Below the pieces are notes generated by a model. The model was not told where the DNA came from. It made no database searches and saw only the letters and a program-made list of their open reading frames with translations. The translations under genes and the position numbers were made by a program. Source: Actinophytocola algeriensis (GTDB lineage Bacteria > Actinomycetota > Actinomycetes > Mycobacteriales > Pseudonocardiaceae). From it: a stretch of DNA of 64,000 bases. Of the stretch, positions 1 to 7,906 are shown in pieces (positions within the stretch are counted from its first letter, which is position 1; every line of letters starts with the position of its first letter). Where the stretch lies: positions 186,001-250,000 of the forward strand of contig NZ_JACHJQ010000004.1 of assembly GCF_014203735.1 (NCBI RefSeq), written 5' to 3'.

Positions 1-61
1 CAGCTCCATGCGCCAAGGACGAACGGGTGGTGCCCGACTCGACATGTGACATCGTGGTCGG

Positions 62-865
62 GTGACCGATGACGTTGCCGCGCTCGCGCGGCACTACTCC
101 GACGCCGCGGACACCTACGAGCGCACCTGGGCCGGGGCACTCCACCCCGTCAGCCGCAAGCTCATGGAGCGCCTTCCGCTGGCGGGTGCGCGTCGTGTCC
201 TCGACATCGGCACCGGGGTGGGGACGCTCCTGCCCGCACTGCGGGACGCGGCGCCGGACGCGCTCGTCGCCGGGATCGACCGGGCACCCGGCATGATCGC
301 CAGGGCGCCCGCCGACTTCCCCCGGGTGATCACCGACGCGGCCCGGCTGCCGTTCGGGGACTGCACGTTCGACGTCGCCGTGGCCGCGTTCATGTTGTTC
401 CACCTGCCCGACCCGCCCGCCGGGCTGCGGGAGGCGCACCGCGTGCTGGCCGGCGGCGGTGTGCTCGGGCTCGCGACGTGGGGGCCGGACCAGCAGGTGA
501 AGGCCGTCGACGTCTGGTTCGAGGAGCTGGACCGCCACGGTGCGCCTGCCGAGGAGTCGCTGCTCGCCAACCACGACGTCGTCGACTCGCCGGACAAGGT
601 CGCCGAGCTGGTCACGGCCGCCGGGTTCACCGGCGCGGACCTGCGACCCGTCGACTGGGAGTTCCGGCCGACGCCCGACGAGTTCGTCGTGCGCTACACC
701 GGGCTCGGGCACCCCGCGCGCCGGTACGCCGGGCTGTCGCAGGCGGCACGTGCCGAGTTCCTCGCCGCCGCGCGGGCCCGGCTGGCGCAGCTGGGTCCGG
801 AGGACTTCGTCCAGCGCCGCACGATCGTCGCCGGAGTCGCGACCGCACGACATTCGGCGGATTGA
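62..865 (+). CDS. Class I SAM-dependent methyltransferase
   Basis: A 267-residue cytosolic protein starting at GTG. The glycine-rich SAM-binding motif I ([15 protein letters not shown]) lies near residues 46-60. An acidic loop (AGIDRAP) and the post-motif segment [22 protein letters not shown] follow in the order normal for UbiE/Methyltransf_11 enzymes. The second half has no substrate-specific signature I recognise, so the methyl acceptor is unknown. It stands alone upstream of an unrelated secreted protein gene. The fold assignment is secure; the substrate is not. Confidence 0.85.
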   Translation: MTDDVAALARHYSDAADTYERTWAGALHPVSRKLMERLPLAGARRVLDIGTGVGTLLPALRDAAPDALVAGIDRAPGMIARAPADFPRVITDAARLPFGDCTFDVAVAAFMLFHLPDPPAGLREAHRVLAGGGVLGLATWGPDQQVKAVDVWFEELDRHGAPAEESLLANHDVVDSPDKVAELVTAAGFTGADLRPVDWEFRPTPDEFVVRYTGLGHPARRYAGLSQAARAEFLAAARARLAQLGPEDFVQRRTIVAGVATARHSAD

Positions 866-920
866 CCGGTTCCCTACTCACGGGTAGATCTGAGAGACGG
901 CCGCACCAACGGAGGTCGCC

Positions 921-2933
921 ATGCGCCGTCGTCGCCTGCTCGGACCACTCGCCGCGGTGCTCACCGTCGCCGCGCTCGGCATGCCTGTGCCCGCCGCGCA
1001 AGCCGTGCCACCGGACGTCGCCGCGCTCGACGGCGCCTGTGTCGCGCTCAAGGCGCCGAGCGGCAAGTTCGTGGTGCGGGGCGCGCTCGGCGGCTACCAG
1101 GCCACCGGCGGCGCCGCGTCGCAGCCGTTCCGCCTGCAGGAGACCGGCGCCGCGACCTACCTGCTGTACGGCACCGGCAACGACTTCCTCGGACAGGGCC
1201 TCGGCACGCTCGGCGTGCTGTCCGCGCGGGCCGCGAGCGCCGACACGAACTGGCGGCTGACCGCCGCCGGCGACGCGGTCACGATCACGGCCGTCGCCGC
1301 GAACCGGCAGCTCGCCGTCGACCCGCTGCTGAAGACGCTCGCGCTGCGGTCCACCGCGACACCGTTCACGCTGGTGTCCGCGACCGGCTGCGCGACCGCG
1401 CCGGAGGCGGAGCTGAACATCGCGGGCGACCCGTTCACCGGCACCGTGAACGGCGAGGTGCGCGGGCTCGCCGACCTGCACAGCCACCTGACCGCGTACG
1501 AGTTCATCGGCGGCGACATCCACTGCGGCGCGCCGTTCAGCGAGTACGGCATCACCGCCGCGCTCGTCGACTGCCCCGACCACGAACCGCACGGCCTCGG
1601 CGCGTGGTGGGAGAACCTGGCGGGCGGCGGCTATCCGACTTTCACGCACGACACGACCGGCTGGCCGACCTTCAAGGACTGGCCGAAGCACAACTCGTGG
1701 ACCCACGAGGCCATGTACTACCGCTGGCTCGAACGCGCGTGGCGCGGCGGCCTGCGCGTCTACACCAACCTGTTCGTGAACAACGAGGCCCTGTGCCAGA
1801 TCTACCCGATCAAGTCCAACCCGTGCGACGACATGGCGTCGATCCGCCTGCAGGCGCAGCGGATCCACGAGCTGGAGGACTTCATCGACACCCAGTCCGG
1901 TGGGCCGGGTCAGGGCTGGTTGCGGATCGTGCGCGACCCGGCGCAGGCGCGGTCGGTGATCGAACAGGGCAAGCTCGCCGTCGTACTGGGCGTCGAGGTG
2001 TCGCAGCCGTTCGGGTGCGGGGTCCGCAACGGGACACCGCTGTGCGACCGCGCCGACATCGACGCCGGGCTCGACGAGCTGTACGACCTCGGCGTGCGGC
2101 GGATGTTCGTGTGCCACAAGTTCGACAACGCGCTGTGCGGCGTCCGGTTCGACGAGGGGGTCGCCGGGACGATCATCAACGCGGCGAACTTCGCCTCCAC
2201 CGGGCGGTTCTGGCAGGTCGAGAAGTGCCCGACCGCCGCGCACGACAACACGATCCAGTTCGAGAGCGACCTGCTGTCCGGGCCGCTGTCGGCACTCCTG
2301 CCGCCGGGCGTGACGCTGCCGGTCTACCCGAGCGCCCCGCACTGCAACGTCAACGGGCTCACCGACCTCGGCGAGTACGCCATGCGGGGCATGATGGACC
2401 GCGGGATGCTCATCGACATCGACCACATGAGCGCCAAGGCCACCGACCAGGCGCTGGACCTGCTGGAGTCCAGTGACTACCCGGGTGTCGTGTCGAGCCA
2501 CTCCTGGGTCGACCCGAGCTACTACCCGCGGATCTACGCACTCGGCGGCATGGCGGTCCCGTACGGCTGGGGCACCGAGAAGTTCCTCGGCGAGTGGCGG
2601 TCCATGAAGGCCGCGGCAGGCGCGGGCACCGACTTCGGCTTCGGCGCCGGCTTCGACACCGGCGGGTTCGGCCACCAGCCGCCACCGAGGTCCTCCTCGG
2701 CGGTCCAGTACCCGTTCACCACGTTCGACGGCGGGGCCACAGTGGACCGGCAGCGGACCGGGGAGCGGGTGTTCGACGTGAACACCGACGGCCTCGCCCA
2801 CTACGGCCTCCTGCCGGACTGGCTGGAGGACCTGCGCATCGTGGCCGGGCCGGACGGGCAGGCCGTCGTGGCCGACATGAGCAGGGGCGCGGAGGTGTAC
2901 CTGCGCACGTGGGGCCGCGTAGCCGGGCCCTGA
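921..2933 (+). CDS. Secreted membrane-dipeptidase (M19)-like hydrolase with N-terminal beta-rich domain
   Basis: A 670-residue exported protein. A Sec signal peptide (RRRR followed by a hydrophobic stretch, cleavage likely after AAQA near residue 28) precedes a region of about 140 residues rich in short beta repeats, resembling a beta-trefoil or carbohydrate-binding module. From about residue 185 there is an amidohydrolase-type metal site: ADLHSHL, then EVSQPFG, the LIDIDHMS motif and VVSSHSW. These match the zinc-ligand positions of renal-dipeptidase (M19) hydrolases. Natural substrates are unknown; a dipeptide or other small amide is likely. A Shine-Dalgarno-like GGAGG lies just before the ATG. 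Confidence 0.75.
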   Translation: MRRRRLLGPLAAVLTVAALGMPVPAAQAVPPDVAALDGACVALKAPSGKFVVRGALGGYQATGGAASQPFRLQETGAATYLLYGTGNDFLGQGLGTLGVLSARAASADTNWRLTAAGDAVTITAVAANRQLAVDPLLKTLALRSTATPFTLVSATGCATAPEAELNIAGDPFTGTVNGEVRGLADLHSHLTAYEFIGGDIHCGAPFSEYGITAALVDCPDHEPHGLGAWWENLAGGGYPTFTHDTTGWPTFKDWPKHNSWTHEAMYYRWLERAWRGGLRVYTNLFVNNEALCQIYPIKSNPCDDMASIRLQAQRIHELEDFIDTQSGGPGQGWLRIVRDPAQARSVIEQGKLAVVLGVEVSQPFGCGVRNGTPLCDRADIDAGLDELYDLGVRRMFVCHKFDNALCGVRFDEGVAGTIINAANFASTGRFWQVEKCPTAAHDNTIQFESDLLSGPLSALLPPGVTLPVYPSAPHCNVNGLTDLGEYAMRGMMDRGMLIDIDHMSAKATDQALDLLESSDYPGVVSSHSWVDPSYYPRIYALGGMAVPYGWGTEKFLGEWRSMKAAAGAGTDFGFGAGFDTGGFGHQPPPRSSSAVQYPFTTFDGGATVDRQRTGERVFDVNTDGLAHYGLLPDWLEDLRIVAGPDGQAVVADMSRGAEVYLRTWGRVAGP

Positions 2934-2951
2934 TTCGGGTAAGCATGGAGT

Positions 2952-4430
2952 ATGTCTGTCACCTCCCACGCCGAGACCGAACGCAAGTACGAGACCGCCG
3001 CGGACACCAAACTGCCCAAGTGGTCGGACATCCCGGGCGTCACGGACGTGCACGGGCCGAGGTCGGAACACCTGTCGGCCGTCTACTTCGACACCGCCGA
3101 CCAGCGGCTCGCCCGGTACGGCGCGACGCTGCGCAGGCGCACGGGTGGCGCTGACGCGGGCTGGCACCTCAAGGTGCCCGCCGGTGCGGACTCGCGCACG
3201 GAGCTGCGGGTGCCGCTCGACGACCGGCCGGAGGATGCCACCAACGCGCCGCCGGACGAGCTGGCGAACCTGACGCTCGCCATGACCCGCGGCGCCGCGC
3301 TCCGCCCGATCGCCCAGCTCAAGACGTCCCGCCGGGTGTGGGAGCTGGCGGGCGACGGGGGCAGGCCCGTCGCCGAGGTGACCGACGACCGCGTGACCGC
3401 GACCCGGCTCGACGGCTCGTCCAATGTGGACGAATGGCGGGAGCTGGAGGTCGAGCTGGCCGACGCCGGCGCGACCGGCGTGCTGGCCGGCGCGGAGAAG
3501 GTCCTGCGCAAGGCGGGCATCCGGCGGGCGGGCCACAGCTCCAAGCTGGCGCGGGTCGTGCCACCGCCCTCGGTGGCCATCCCGGACGCGAAGGGCACCG
3601 CGGGGGAGGCGGTGCTCGCGTACCTCGGCGGGCAGTTCGACGCGCTGGTGACCCAGGACCTGCTGGCCCGCAGGGACGCGCAGGACGCCGTGCACCAGCT
3701 GCGGGTGGCGGCGCGGCGGCTGCGGGCCGCGCTGCGGGTGTACGAGCGGCTCCTGCCGGACACCGAGCAGCTGCGGACCGACCTGCGGTGGCTGGGGCGG
3801 CAGCTCGCCGACGCGCGCGACCTGGAGGTGCAGGAGGAACACCTGTCCGCCTCGGTGGGGACGCTGCCGACGGAACTGGTCGTCGGGCCGGTTGCCGCGC
3901 GGCTGACCCGGCACTTCTCACCGGCCGCCGCCGCGGCCCGCGAGACCGTGATCGCCACGCTGGCCTCGAAGCGGTACCGCCGGGTGCTCGACGGCCTGGC
4001 CCGGCTGCTGGCCCAGCCCGACCTGCCGCGGCGGGCGTCCCGGCCCGCGGCGAAGGAGCTGCCGAAGCACGTGCGGCGGGCGTACCGGAAGACGAAGCGC
4101 CGCCTGTCGGACGACACGCTGCACCGGGCGCGGAAGGCGGCGAAGCGGTACCGCTACGCACTGGAGGTCGCCGAACCCGCCATGGGCAAGACCGCGAAGA
4201 AGGCGCGGAAGCGGGCGAAGGACTTCACCAAGGTGCTCGGCGCGCACCAGGACGGCACGGTCGCCCAGCCCGTACTGCGTGACCTGGGCATGCAGGCCCA
4301 CATGGCGGGCGAGAACGGGTTCACCTACGGGTTGCTGCTGGAGCAGGAGCGGGCCCGGTGCGCTCTGGTCGAGGAGGTGTACCCGGCGTTCTGGCGACGT
4401 TTGGCGAAGGCTCGTCCGTGGCATGCATGA
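2952..4430 (+). CDS. CYTH and CHAD domain-containing protein
   Basis: 492 residues. The N-terminal half is a CYTH triphosphate-tunnel domain, recognisable from ETERKYE at residues 7-13 and the alternating basic/acidic strands after it. The C-terminal half is a CHAD helical domain with the conserved histidine and arginines of HQLRVAARRLRAALRVYERLLP and a second histidine-containing helix (LHRARKAAKRYRYALE). CHAD domains bind inorganic polyphosphate, and CYTH domains hydrolyse or bind triphosphates, so a role in polyphosphate handling is likely. The gene ends 3 bp before the downstream MarR start, inside a direct repeat. Confidence 0.9.
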   Translation: MSVTSHAETERKYETAADTKLPKWSDIPGVTDVHGPRSEHLSAVYFDTADQRLARYGATLRRRTGGADAGWHLKVPAGADSRTELRVPLDDRPEDATNAPPDELANLTLAMTRGAALRPIAQLKTSRRVWELAGDGGRPVAEVTDDRVTATRLDGSSNVDEWRELEVELADAGATGVLAGAEKVLRKAGIRRAGHSSKLARVVPPPSVAIPDAKGTAGEAVLAYLGGQFDALVTQDLLARRDAQDAVHQLRVAARRLRAALRVYERLLPDTEQLRTDLRWLGRQLADARDLEVQEEHLSASVGTLPTELVVGPVAARLTRHFSPAAAAARETVIATLASKRYRRVLDGLARLLAQPDLPRRASRPAAKELPKHVRRAYRKTKRRLSDDTLHRARKAAKRYRYALEVAEPAMGKTAKKARKRAKDFTKVLGAHQDGTVAQPVLRDLGMQAHMAGENGFTYGLLLEQERARCALVEEVYPAFWRRLAKARPWHA

Positions 4431-4441
4431 GGCATGCATGA
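4420..4441. promoter_or_regulatory. Two tandem 11-bp repeats (GGCATGCATGA), candidate operator
   Basis: GGCATGCATGA occurs twice without a gap. Each copy contains the self-complementary octamer CATGCATG, and the two centres are 11 bp apart, about one helical turn. The first copy holds the stop codon of the CYTH-CHAD gene and the second holds the ATG of the MarR gene. Such a position would suit autoregulation by the MarR protein, but this is inference from spacing and symmetry. Confidence 0.4.
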
Positions 4442-4943
4442 GTCACGCCTGGCGAACCTGCTCGGCGCGTGCGGTCTGGCGGTCGCCGACCTCACGCTGC
4501 GGAACGTCACCGGCGGGCTGAACGCGAGCAGCGCCGCCGCGGTCGTGGTGCTGGCGTCCGGTCCGCTCGGTGGCACCGAGCTGGGCAGGCAGGTCGGGCT
4601 GACGCAGTCCGCGGCCACCAGGCTGGTGGACGGCCTGGTCGGCGCGGGTCTGGCCGAACGGTCGCCGCGGGCGGGCCGGGCGGTGCTGGTGCGCCTCACC
4701 CCGGCGGGCCGCGCCGCCGCGCAGGACGTGCTGGCGGCGCGTGCGCGGACCCTGCGCGAGGTGCTGTCGGCGCTGTCGGCCGCCGAGCGGGAGCGGCTCG
4801 GGGTGGTGCTGGAGAAGCTCCTCACCAGTCTGTACGGGGACATCGGCAGCGCGGATCTGATGTGCCGCCTGTGCGACCGGACCGCGTGCACGGCGGACGC
4901 GGTGTGCCCGGTCGGCCAGGCCGCCCGGGAGAGCGAGCGCTGA
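4434..4943 (+). CDS. MarR family regulator with C-terminal four-cysteine cluster
   Basis: 169 residues. The central winged helix-turn-helix is clear (GGTELGRQVGLTQSAATRLVDGLVGAGLAERSPR), and a dimerisation helix follows. The last 35 residues carry four cysteines (144, 147, 152, 158) in a CX2CX4CX5C pattern that ordinary MarR proteins lack. This suggests metal or redox sensing. The gene is separated by one base from the EamA transporter gene, so it probably controls its own operon with that exporter. The ligand is unknown. The start lies in an 11-bp direct repeat that could be its operator. Confidence 0.85.
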   Translation: MHESRLANLLGACGLAVADLTLRNVTGGLNASSAAAVVVLASGPLGGTELGRQVGLTQSAATRLVDGLVGAGLAERSPRAGRAVLVRLTPAGRAAAQDVLAARARTLREVLSALSAAERERLGVVLEKLLTSLYGDIGSADLMCRLCDRTACTADAVCPVGQAARESER

Positions 4944-4944
4944 C

Positions 4945-5742
4945 ATGGGCGCGTTGCTCGCGCTGGCCTCGGCGCTCGTGTACGGGGTCGCGGACTACGC
5001 GGGCGGGGTGCTGTCCCGCCGCGTGCACTTCGGGACGGTCGCGTTCGTCGGGCAGGTCGGCGGGCTGGTGTTCGCGCTGGCCGCGGCGCCGTTCGTGCCC
5101 GCAGAGGTGAGCCTGGCGGGACTGGGCTGGGGTGCGCTCTCCGGGGTCGGCACCGGGCTCGGAATGTTGTTCCTGTACCGGGGCATCAGCCGCGGTGCGA
5201 TGAGTGTCGTGGTGCCGGTCAGTGCGGTCGGCGGGGTGGCGATCCCCGTCGTGGTGGGGGTCGTCCTGCTGGGGGACCGGCCGTCGGTGCTCGCGTGGGC
5301 CGGCATCGCGGTGGCGGTGCCCGCGCTGTGGCTGGTCGCGCGCACCGGGGGCCCCGCGAAACCGGACGGGGTCACGGACGCGCTGGTCGCGAGCGTCGGC
5401 ATCGCCGTGCAGTACCTGGCACTCGCGCAGGCCGACGCCGGGCTGTGGGCGGTCGTCGCGGGACGGGTCGCGGCGGCACTCGTCGTGCTGCCCGCGGTGC
5501 GCAGGCCCGTGACGGCGGTGGTCCCGGCCGCCGCCGTCGGGGCGATGGCCGCGGTCGCGCTGATCTGCTACCTGCTCGCCACGTGGCAGCAACTGGTGAC
5601 CGTCGCCGTCGTGCTGTCTTCGCTCTACCCGGCCATCCCCGTGCTGCTCGGCATCACGTTGCTCCGGGAACGGCTGAGCGGCGCCCAAATAGCCGGACTT
5701 GTCTGCGCAGGCGCCGCGACCGGTCTCCTCGTCCTCGGGTGA
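4945..5742 (+). CDS. EamA/DMT family transporter
   Basis: 265 residues that are hydrophobic almost throughout, with about nine to ten membrane segments arranged as two repeats, as in EamA drug/metabolite transporters. The first repeat opens with ALASALVYGVADYAGGVLSRR. The second contains the conserved glycine-rich pattern ending VLSSLYPAIPVLLGITLLRERLSGAQIAGLVCAGAATGLLVLG, which is diagnostic. It is translationally coupled to the MarR regulator upstream (1-bp gap). The likely role is export of a small metabolite or toxic compound sensed by that regulator; the substrate cannot be read from sequence. Confidence 0.9.
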   Translation: MGALLALASALVYGVADYAGGVLSRRVHFGTVAFVGQVGGLVFALAAAPFVPAEVSLAGLGWGALSGVGTGLGMLFLYRGISRGAMSVVVPVSAVGGVAIPVVVGVVLLGDRPSVLAWAGIAVAVPALWLVARTGGPAKPDGVTDALVASVGIAVQYLALAQADAGLWAVVAGRVAAALVVLPAVRRPVTAVVPAAAVGAMAAVALICYLLATWQQLVTVAVVLSSLYPAIPVLLGITLLRERLSGAQIAGLVCAGAATGLLVLG

Positions 5743-5810
5743 CAGGGGCGCTGACCAGCGAAATGTCCAGAATGTAGTGAGGACTTAGCCTTGTGCCCGA
5801 TCATCAGCCC

Positions 5811-5851
5811 CGGTGTGCCGGGGCCCTGGGGGTGCCCCGGCACACCGTTTT
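5811..5851 (+). terminator. Rho-independent terminator after the EamA gene
   Basis: A perfect 13-bp stem (CGGTGTGCCGGGG pairing with CCCCGGCACACCG) encloses an 11-nt loop and is followed at once by TTTT. It lies 70 bp after the EamA stop codon and before the transglutaminase-like gene, which it should insulate. Confidence 0.85.
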
Positions 5852-5881
5852 CTGCCGGTGGCCCGTGACACAGTCGGTGAC

Positions 5882-6724
5882 ATGCCGAACGCCTATGCCA
5901 TCCCGGGCCGGATGACCGACGCCGCCATCCTCGCGGACCTGCCCGCCGACGTGCGCGCCCTCACCGAGATCGGGCACGGGTTGCTGCTGCACGAACACTG
6001 GGCGGGCGCGTACGGCGTCACGTTGGACGAGACCACGCGGATGACGGTGCACATCCGGGAGGTCGGCCGGTTGCTCGAGCGGGTACTGGCGGCCTCGCCC
6101 GAACCCCTGACGGCAGCACGACCGCCCGGGCAGCGGGTGGCCGTGAACTGCAGGCACTTCACCGTGCTCATCGTGTCGGCGTTGCGTGCGCACGGGGTGC
6201 CGGCGCGCGCCCGTTGCGGCTTCGGCGGCTACTTCACGCCGGGGTTCTTCGAGGACCACTGGGTGTGCGAGTACTGGACGGGCGACCAGTGGCGCCTGGT
6301 GGACGCACAACTCGACGCGAAGCAGCGCGAGGTACTCGCGATCGACTTCGACGTGACCGACGTGCCACGGGACCGCTTCGTGATCGCCGGGGACGCGTGG
6401 CGGCAGTGGCGCGCGGGCACGGTGTCGCAGGACGACTTCGGGCTGTCGGTGACGAAGGAGTCCGGCGCGTGGTGGATCGCGGGCAACCTGATGCGCGACG
6501 CGGCCGCGCTGCTGAAGGTCGAACTGCTGCCGTGGGACGAGTGGGGTGCGATGCCCGAGCCCAGTGCGCCGGTGGCGGGCGAACAGGCGGAGCTGTTCGA
6601 CCGCCTCGCGGCGGCGACCCTGGACCCGGACGCCACGGACGTCGCGCCGGTGATGGCAGATCCCCGGCTGCGGCTCCCGGCGAAGGTCCGCAACGCCGTG
6701 CTCGAGAGGGAGGAAGCGATCTGA
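5882..6724 (+). CDS. Transglutaminase-like domain protein
   Basis: 280 residues from the ATG at 5882. An upstream in-frame start would place the start inside the terminator hairpin, so it is rejected. The catalytic cysteine segment is visible (GQRVAVNCRHFTVLIVSALRAHGVPARARCGFGGYF), followed by an HWV element (EDHWVCEYW) and VDAQLD, which supply the Cys-His-Asp triad of transglutaminase-core enzymes. Such proteins act as cysteine peptidases or amidases. The C-terminal third has no recognisable motif. It has its own promoter region after a strong terminator. Confidence 0.75.
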   Translation: MPNAYAIPGRMTDAAILADLPADVRALTEIGHGLLLHEHWAGAYGVTLDETTRMTVHIREVGRLLERVLAASPEPLTAARPPGQRVAVNCRHFTVLIVSALRAHGVPARARCGFGGYFTPGFFEDHWVCEYWTGDQWRLVDAQLDAKQREVLAIDFDVTDVPRDRFVIAGDAWRQWRAGTVSQDDFGLSVTKESGAWWIAGNLMRDAAALLKVELLPWDEWGAMPEPSAPVAGEQAELFDRLAAATLDPDATDVAPVMADPRLRLPAKVRNAVLEREEAI

Positions 6725-6844
6725 CGGGTGGTCCGCGCTGTCGGCTGATATTTGGGTGCGGGGGAACGGGAAGCACGCGATCATCAGTCACAGGAAGGGG
6801 GCGTCGCACCAACGGGATGTCCTGAGGACGCAGGAGGTTCCACC

Positions 6845-7906
6845 GTGCACGCCACGAAGACGGTCACGCCCGCGCAGTTGCCCGAGGTGCTGCTGAACGT
6901 CGCCGTCGTGCGGCCCGTGTTCCTCTGGGGTGCGCCCGGGATCGGGAAGTCGTCGCTCGTGCGGCAGTTCGCCGCGTCGCTCGGGCTGGACTGCGTGTCG
7001 CTGATCGGTACGCAGCTCGCGCCGGAGGACCTCATGGGGGTGCCGCGGATCGTCGACGGGCGCAGTCAGTTCTGCCCGCCCGTGGAGATCGCCAGGGAGA
7101 CGCCCTACGTGTTGTTCCTCGACGAGCTGAACGCCGCCGCACCCGATGTGCAGAAGGCGTTCTACTCGCTCATCCTCGATCGGCGCATCGGGTCCTACGA
7201 GCTGCCCGCCGGGTCGGTCGTGGTGGGTGCCGGGAACCGCGCCACCGACCAGGCGCTCGCGCGGCCGATGGCGTCGGCGCTGGTCAACCGGCTCGTGCAC
7301 ATCCACCTGCGCGCCTCGGCCGCCGACTGGCTCACCTGGGCGGTCGACAACGGCATCCACCCGTGGATCGTCGAGTACCTCACCCAGCGGCCGGACCACC
7401 TGTGGAGCCAGCCGCCCAAGACCGAGGAGCCGTTCTCCACGCCCCGGGCCTGGCACATGCTGTCCGACGTGCTGATCTCCTACGGTGATGACGCGTTGAA
7501 CGACGACACCGTCGCGTTGCTCGGGCACGGCACCCTCACCCCGAAGCACGCGAGCGCGTTCCTGGCCTACCTCAAGGTCGCCCGCCACGCCTACGACCTC
7601 GACGCGATCATCAAGGGCGACCGGCGGTGGCCGCACGCGCCGGAGGACCGCGACCTGCTGTACTTCCTCGCCGAGACCTTCCGTGCGCGGCTCGCGAAGG
7701 AGCTGCCCGCCGACCGGCGGCACGCGTCCGGCGGGGTGCGCCAGTTCGCGTTCCGCGCGAAGGCACTGCTCGTCGAACTGGCCGAGCTCTCGCTCGAGAT
7801 GGCGCAGCTCGTCATCGCGGAGGACGCCGAGGGGACGCCGCTGCCCGCGTGGTTCCTCGTCGAGGCCGCGAGGGACATGCCCCGGCTGGTCGCCGCCCGG
7901 TCATGA
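6845..7906 (+). CDS. MoxR-type AAA+ ATPase
   Basis: 353 residues starting at GTG 6845, preceded by AGGAGG. Walker A is GAPGIGKSS (about residues 28-36), Walker B is VLFLDELNAA (about 88-97), and the sensor region GAGNRATDQA follows. The C-terminal half is helical. MoxR ATPases are chaperone-like and partner with vWA proteins; here the stop overlaps the ATG of a metallopeptidase/vWA gene (ATGA), so the two form a bicistron. The substrate of the pair is unknown. Confidence 0.88.
   Translation: MHATKTVTPAQLPEVLLNVAVVRPVFLWGAPGIGKSSLVRQFAASLGLDCVSLIGTQLAPEDLMGVPRIVDGRSQFCPPVEIARETPYVLFLDELNAAAPDVQKAFYSLILDRRIGSYELPAGSVVVGAGNRATDQALARPMASALVNRLVHIHLRASAADWLTWAVDNGIHPWIVEYLTQRPDHLWSQPPKTEEPFSTPRAWHMLSDVLISYGDDALNDDTVALLGHGTLTPKHASAFLAYLKVARHAYDLDAIIKGDRRWPHAPEDRDLLYFLAETFRARLAKELPADRRHASGGVRQFAFRAKALLVELAELSLEMAQLVIAEDAEGTPLPAWFLVEAARDMPRLVAARS

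Noticed and set aside
627-3914. Very long minus-strand open frame opposite the dipeptidase and CYTH-CHAD genes
   Set aside because: It is the mirror of high-GC coding sequence: no family motifs, extreme Arg/Pro/Ala composition, and two well-supported genes lie on the other strand.
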